DNA from: Bryobacter sp.
Lineage (GTDB): Bacteria; Acidobacteriota; Terriglobia; Bryobacterales; Bryobacteraceae
Direction: 5' to 3'
Length of the DNA: 37,590 bases
Assembly: GCA_022843605.1 (NCBI GenBank)
Contig: JALHNI010000058.1
Location: 1 to 37,590, forward strand
The notes beneath the pieces were generated by a model, which worked only from the letters and a program-made list of their open reading frames with translations, ran no database searches and was not told the origin of the DNA. The translations under genes and the position numbers were made by a program. Position 1 is the first letter of the stretch; the number at the start of each line of letters is the position of its first letter. Positions 34,234 through 37,590 of this stretch are shown here, one piece after another.

Positions 34234-36308
34234 GGTGCGCGCCGGATGGCGAGGGTGACGGTGTCTGGACTGAGGCTCTCCCCGACGGCGAGCACAATGG
34301 GCACCGCGTCGCCGAGCGGCACGTTGGCGGGAAGTTGGACGTTCACCTGCATGGCGCCGGCAACGAGTCCGGGGGGCGCGCCGGCGTAGAGCACGGGGCA
34401 CTCCACACCGCCGATGAAAACGGTGACGCGCAGCCGGGGGCGGGGAAGTGGTTCGACGGCTGGCGTCAACTGTCCGTCGGCGGGCAGCGGGGTGGTGAGG
34501 CCCTCCCCGGTGGCGAAGAGGATCACGACTTGGCCCGGCTGAGCCGGCGTCGCTGACGAGTTGACCGAGCCATCCTGGTTGAAAATGGCGCCCGGGCCGG
34601 AGCCCGAGGAGTTCAGCGAATAGAGCGCCGGGGCAGAGGGAAGCACACGGACATTGACGGCCGTTGAGCGCGCGCCGAGATACTCAGCCACCAACGCCAC
34701 CGTCGACTGGCTAGCCAGCGCGTAAGGCACGATCGCGCTTACCTGGTTTCGCGACGTGTAGACGATGGGCGATGGCATACCGTCGAAGAGAATCCGGGTT
34801 CCGGCCAGCGACTTGCTGACTGAGAGGCCGTCGGCCTCGAGCATCGCGGTGGTGAGCGTAGTGGGGCCGAGCCCTTCGCCAAAGATGGTGATGATCTCTC
34901 CCGGAGCGATGCCGCCGGGCTGATAACTGGCTGAGTTGAGAATGCCCGCGGCGGTGAGGGCGGGGGCGGTGCCGGAGTTCTGCCGGACAGTGATTGCGCG
35001 GCCGGCGACGGTAAGGGTCCCGGTTCTGGCGCTGCCCGCCGAGTTAGGGTCGACGGCGTATTGAACGCTGCCCTGGGTGCTACCGGTGATCTGGCCGATG
35101 ATCCTCAGCCAGGCGGAGTCGCTGCTGGCTGTCCAATCGCAGCCGCTGGTCGTGGTGACCTGGATGGTGCCGCTGGTGACGCCGGCGGGTGGAATGTCGA
35201 GGGTTTCAGGGGTGACCGTGAATGAGCAGGTGGAGCCGGCTTGAGTGATGGTGAAGGTGGTGCCGGCAACGGCGATGGAGCCGGTTCGGGGAGTGACGGC
35301 GGTGTTCGTGGCGACGTTGTAGGTGACCGCGCTGGCGCTGGCGACGGTCGTTATCCAGGCGACGTTGGAGCGCGCGGTGAAGGTGCAGGGCGTGGTGACG
35401 GCGAAGCTGCCAGTACCGCCGGCCGCGGCCACTTGGGCGCTAGCGGGATTGAGCTGGACGTTGCAGGCGCCACCGGCTTGCTGGACGGTGAGGGTGCTTG
35501 AGCCGACGGTGAGGATGGCGGTGCGGGCGTCGGCGGAACTGGCGTTGGCGGCGACGGTGTAGCTGAGGGACGAAGCGCCAGTACCGCTGGTGGGCGGGTT
35601 GAGGGTGAGCCAACTGGCGTTGCTGGTGGCCGTCCAGGCACATGCGGTGACGAGCCCGACTGAAAACGCTCCGCCCCCGGCGGGTACGGCTTGCTGAGTG
35701 GGCGAGAGGGCGAAAGAACAGGTGCCGGCGGCTTGGGTCAGCGTGACGGTTTGCCCCAACAGCGATACGGCTCCGGAGCGCGGCGACGTGGTGTTGTTCG
35801 GCGCGACGGTAAGCAGGAGCGTGCCGTTGCCCCGGCCGGTGCCGGGTGTCGCGGTGATCCAACTGACGTTCGGCGCGGCGGCCCATTCGCAGGTGGTGGT
35901 GACCTGCAATTGACGTGTGCCGCCATCGGCTCCCAGGACGGAGCCGCCTTGCAGGGTGAGCGTCGCGTTGCAGGCGGCGGCAGCCTGATTGACCGTGAAA
36001 ACGGCCGTGCCTACCTGGATAGTGCCGGTGCGGGCGAGCGGCGTGACGTTGTTGTCGACGGAGTAACCGACGATGCCATTACCACGGCCGCTCTGGCCCA
36101 CCTGCACGGCGATCCAGGAGGCGCTGGAGGTGCTGGTCCAGGTGCAGTTACTGGCACTCGACGTGACGTTGAAGGTGCCTTGGAAAAGCGGGTTGGTGGC
36201 GGCGGAGACGGCGCGAGTGTTGGGGGACAGTGTCTGCACGCAAGTCTGACCGAGCAGCGGTAAACTCGCCAGACAGAGCAGCCAGAGCGCGCGAGACATC
36301 TCCCCCAT
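34230..36308 (-). CDS. Five-repeat BACON-domain protein with TIGR03437 C-terminal domain
   Basis: 692 residues, signal peptide at about 4-21 (RALWLLCLASLPLLGQ). Five BACON-type beta-sandwich repeats lie at about 23-109, 113-193, 197-278, 282-357 and 361-443, each with W[IL] after an A/S-S-N/D turn and ending T[LIV]TQ/RQ. Every repeat has one Cys near its start and one in the C-x-[WF] position (C23/C55, C113/C140, C197/C223, C282/C308, C361/C390), likely a disulfide per repeat. Residues 450-692 match the Solibacter-type TIGR03437 domain (GILNSASYQPGGIAPGEIITIFGEGLGP spans its start). BACON domains are thought to bind glycans or mucins. The start could be the ATG at 36299 instead. It lies 37 bp behind the sigma-partner gene. 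Confidence 0.9.
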   Translation of the reverse strand: MGEMSRALWLLCLASLPLLGQTCVQTLSPNTRAVSAATNPLFQGTFNVTSSASNCTWTSTSSASWIAVQVGQSGRGNGIVGYSVDNNVTPLARTGTIQVGTAVFTVNQAAAACNATLTLQGGSVLGADGGTRQLQVTTTCEWAAAPNVSWITATPGTGRGNGTLLLTVAPNNTTSPRSGAVSLLGQTVTLTQAAGTCSFALSPTQQAVPAGGGAFSVGLVTACAWTATSNASWLTLNPPTSGTGASSLSYTVAANASSADARTAILTVGSSTLTVQQAGGACNVQLNPASAQVAAAGGTGSFAVTTPCTFTARSNVAWITTVASASAVTYNVATNTAVTPRTGSIAVAGTTFTITQAGSTCSFTVTPETLDIPPAGVTSGTIQVTTTSGCDWTASSDSAWLRIIGQITGSTQGSVQYAVDPNSAGSARTGTLTVAGRAITVRQNSGTAPALTAAGILNSASYQPGGIAPGEIITIFGEGLGPTTLTTAMLEADGLSVSKSLAGTRILFDGMPSPIVYTSRNQVSAIVPYALASQSTVALVAEYLGARSTAVNVRVLPSAPALYSLNSSGSGPGAIFNQDGSVNSSATPAQPGQVVILFATGEGLTTPLPADGQLTPAVEPLPRPRLRVTVFIGGVECPVLYAGAPPGLVAGAMQVNVQLPANVPLGDAVPIVLAVGESLSPDTVTLAIRRAP

Positions 36309-36345
36309 GCTACTATCAGGCCGCTCCGGCTCCTGTTAGGTTTCG

Positions 36346-36939
36346 TTAACGGTAGTCGCGCATCAGGTCTTCGAGATGGCGCTTCTCCGGTAGTTTGCGG
36401 GCGAAAAGGTCGAACAGGATCCAGCCGCCCATGCCCACAATGATGGCGGCGAAGAGCATCCCGGCGGAAGCCGCTTCGTGTGGCCGCATCTTGCCGCTCT
36501 CCTGCAGTTGGTGAATGGCGAAGCTGGTGAGCGGAATGGCCACCAGGAAGAGGCCGAGCAGAGTCTGCAGTTCGCGGCAGCGGGCCCGCGTCTGTTGCGC
36601 GAGCTTTTCGACCGTGGCGCGAATCGAATCTTGCGCGGCAAGTGTGGCTGGGCTTTGCCGGAAGATGCGCAGCAGCGCGAGCGCCGTGATCCACTGGGCG
36701 GCGAGAATCAGGGTGGCAGGCCAAGCTTCTTCCCAATCGATGCGATGACTGACCATCTGCCAGCCTGCAAAGAGGGTGACGAGCGGGACCATCACGAAGA
36801 CGTAGACGAGCAGGCCCTGCCGCCGCCGCCGTTCGCGGTTCACCTGGGCGATCGCCTTTGTCGCGAACTGGTTCGCCTTCTCCAGCGAGAGGCCGTTTTC
36901 CGGCGACGCCCAGAGATACTTCAATTCATTGGGGTTCAT
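36346..36939 (-). CDS. Membrane protein, probable partner (anti-sigma-like) of the ECF sigma factor
   Basis: 197 residues: a soluble N-terminal part of about 40 residues with a basic RERRRRQ, then four likely membrane segments near residues 42-60, 75-93, 127-145 and 158-178. The start overlaps the sigma-factor stop by 4 bp (ATGA). Genes in this position next to ECF sigma factors usually encode membrane anti-sigma factors, but no zinc-type anti-sigma motif (HxxxCxxC) is visible, so the role is inferred from position only. Confidence 0.75.
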   Translation of the reverse strand: MNPNELKYLWASPENGLSLEKANQFATKAIAQVNRERRRRQGLLVYVFVMVPLVTLFAGWQMVSHRIDWEEAWPATLILAAQWITALALLRIFRQSPATLAAQDSIRATVEKLAQQTRARCRELQTLLGLFLVAIPLTSFAIHQLQESGKMRPHEAASAGMLFAAIIVGMGGWILFDLFARKLPEKRHLEDLMRDYR

Positions 36940-37430
36940 AAGAACTTCTCCTTCATTTGTTCGATCAGTTTGGCGCGCGCCCGGGTGAGCCGGACGCCGA
37001 CCAGGTTTTCGGCAATGCCATGGATCTCGGCCATCTCGCGATAACTCACCTCGTCGAGTGAGAGCAACAGCAATGAACGGTCAAGCGGCGGGAAGCCGCG
37101 AATCGAGGCGTAGAGTTGCTCGAGGTGTTCCTGGTTGACCGTGGATGCTGCGGCGGCGGGCTCCTGAAGCGCCTGCTCCATCAGGCGCCGATAGGTGCCC
37201 CGTTTGCGGCGCCAGGTCATGGCGGTGTTGTGCGAGACGCGATAGAGAAAGGTGGTGGGCTGGGCCCCGCCGCGAAAGGCGGGAATCGCTTTCCAGAGGG
37301 CGAGCAGCAATTCCTGCATCAGATCGGCGCGGTCGCCGACTTCGGCGAAAGCATTCACGACATGATGCAAAATCGCACGGTGGTTGGTGGTCCACTCCTC
37401 GAAGCGCTGTTGTTGTTCTGCTTGATTCAC
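36936..37430 (-). CDS. RNA polymerase ECF-type sigma factor
   Basis: 164 residues. Sigma region 2 spans about 15-80 (DLMQELLLALWKAIPAFRGGA, with TFLYRVSHNTAMTWRRK binding -10 DNA), and region 4 spans about 105-160 (LSLDEVSYREMAEIHGIAENLVGVRLTRARAKL in parts, the -35-reading helix-turn-helix). The start is GTG at 37430. No ribosome site is seen; instead an inverted repeat covers the start codon. It is followed by its membrane partner in a 4-bp overlap, and may direct transcription of this locus and of the BACON gene behind it. Confidence 0.92.
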   Translation of the reverse strand: MNQAEQQQRFEEWTTNHRAILHHVVNAFAEVGDRADLMQELLLALWKAIPAFRGGAQPTTFLYRVSHNTAMTWRRKRGTYRRLMEQALQEPAAAASTVNQEHLEQLYASIRGFPPLDRSLLLLSLDEVSYREMAEIHGIAENLVGVRLTRARAKLIEQMKEKFL

Positions 37431-37443
37431 TGTTTCGAACAGT
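37429..37443. promoter_or_regulatory. Inverted repeat over the sigma-factor start codon
   Basis: ACTGTT (37429-37434) and AACAGT (37438-37443) are perfect mirrors around TCG, and the GTG start codon (37428-37430) falls in one arm. It may be an operator or an RNA fold that limits translation. The remaining sequence to 37590 shows no gene that I can support. Confidence 0.35.
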
Positions 37444-37590
37444 TAGTCGCGGCTGCCCGTCTCATTCTTACAGGTGGGTCGGCAATAAATGCCGTGTCGA
37501 TGCCGATGCTGGTAAGGATTTTGAGGATTCAGGCGCAAAACGAGATTGGTTCTTGAATTGCAGTAGTCGCGGGCGGGAGGGCAATTTCAT

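Noticed and set aside
37471..37590. Minus-strand frame of about 39 codons starting at the window edge
   Set aside because: Composition does not look coding and no family is visible; insufficient evidence.

Overview
The window is about 37.6 kb of GC-rich bacterial chromosome with dense, tightly coupled genes. The gene content points to Acidobacteriota of the Solibacter/Bryobacter type. Indicators are a long Oar-like TonB-dependent receptor with an N-terminal carboxypeptidase-regulatory domain, a BACON-repeat protein ending in the domain known as TIGR03437, the DUF1549/DUF1553 plus DUF1501 pair, Uma2 and VapBC genes, and many exported enzymes. This placement is inferred from gene families, not from a marker gene. 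I see no rRNA, tRNA, CRISPR array, insertion sequence or prophage.

Left part (1-16 kb). A plus-strand set holds DUF1175 (cut by the window edge), a thioester-containing alpha-2-macroglobulin and a polytopic membrane protein. It converges on a minus-strand set made of a YbgC-like thioesterase, a minimal penicillin-binding transpeptidase, a SpoIID protein fused to an HExxH metalloprotease-like domain, and Uma2. A plus-strand M16 pair follows: one catalytic, and one lacking HxxEH and carrying a LolA-like tail. Behind it lies a single gene related to that tail. Two copies of a GC-rich hairpin flank this last gene. After a 314-bp gap with nested inverted repeats come a TonB-C-like protein, an M28-type peptidase, a stand-alone OB-fold protein and a class I aminotransferase, three of the joints being overlaps or very short gaps.

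Middle (17.6-23.8 kb). A vapBC module with an inverted-repeat operator candidate is followed by a minus-strand operon of HlyD-like protein, class I fumarase, IolE-like sugar isomerase and Gfo/Idh/MocA dehydrogenase. This looks like cytoplasmic carbohydrate catabolism. One isolated plus-strand gene encodes an exported protein with three internal repeats.

Right part (23.8-37.4 kb). Everything is on the minus strand. An ECF sigma factor and its membrane partner come first, then the five-repeat BACON/TIGR03437 protein coupled to an exported methyltransferase-fold protein. Next is a promoter region with an extended -10 and a perfect 18-bp palindrome. It heads a six-gene operon: TonB-dependent receptor, enolase-superfamily enzyme, NHL protein, DUF1549/DUF1553, DUF1501 and a SUMF1-domain protein. 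Every member carries an export signal, and the joints are 1-4 bp overlaps or 1-6 bp gaps. This is the best candidate here for an undescribed system: an outer-membrane uptake and periplasmic processing unit whose substrate the sequence does not reveal.
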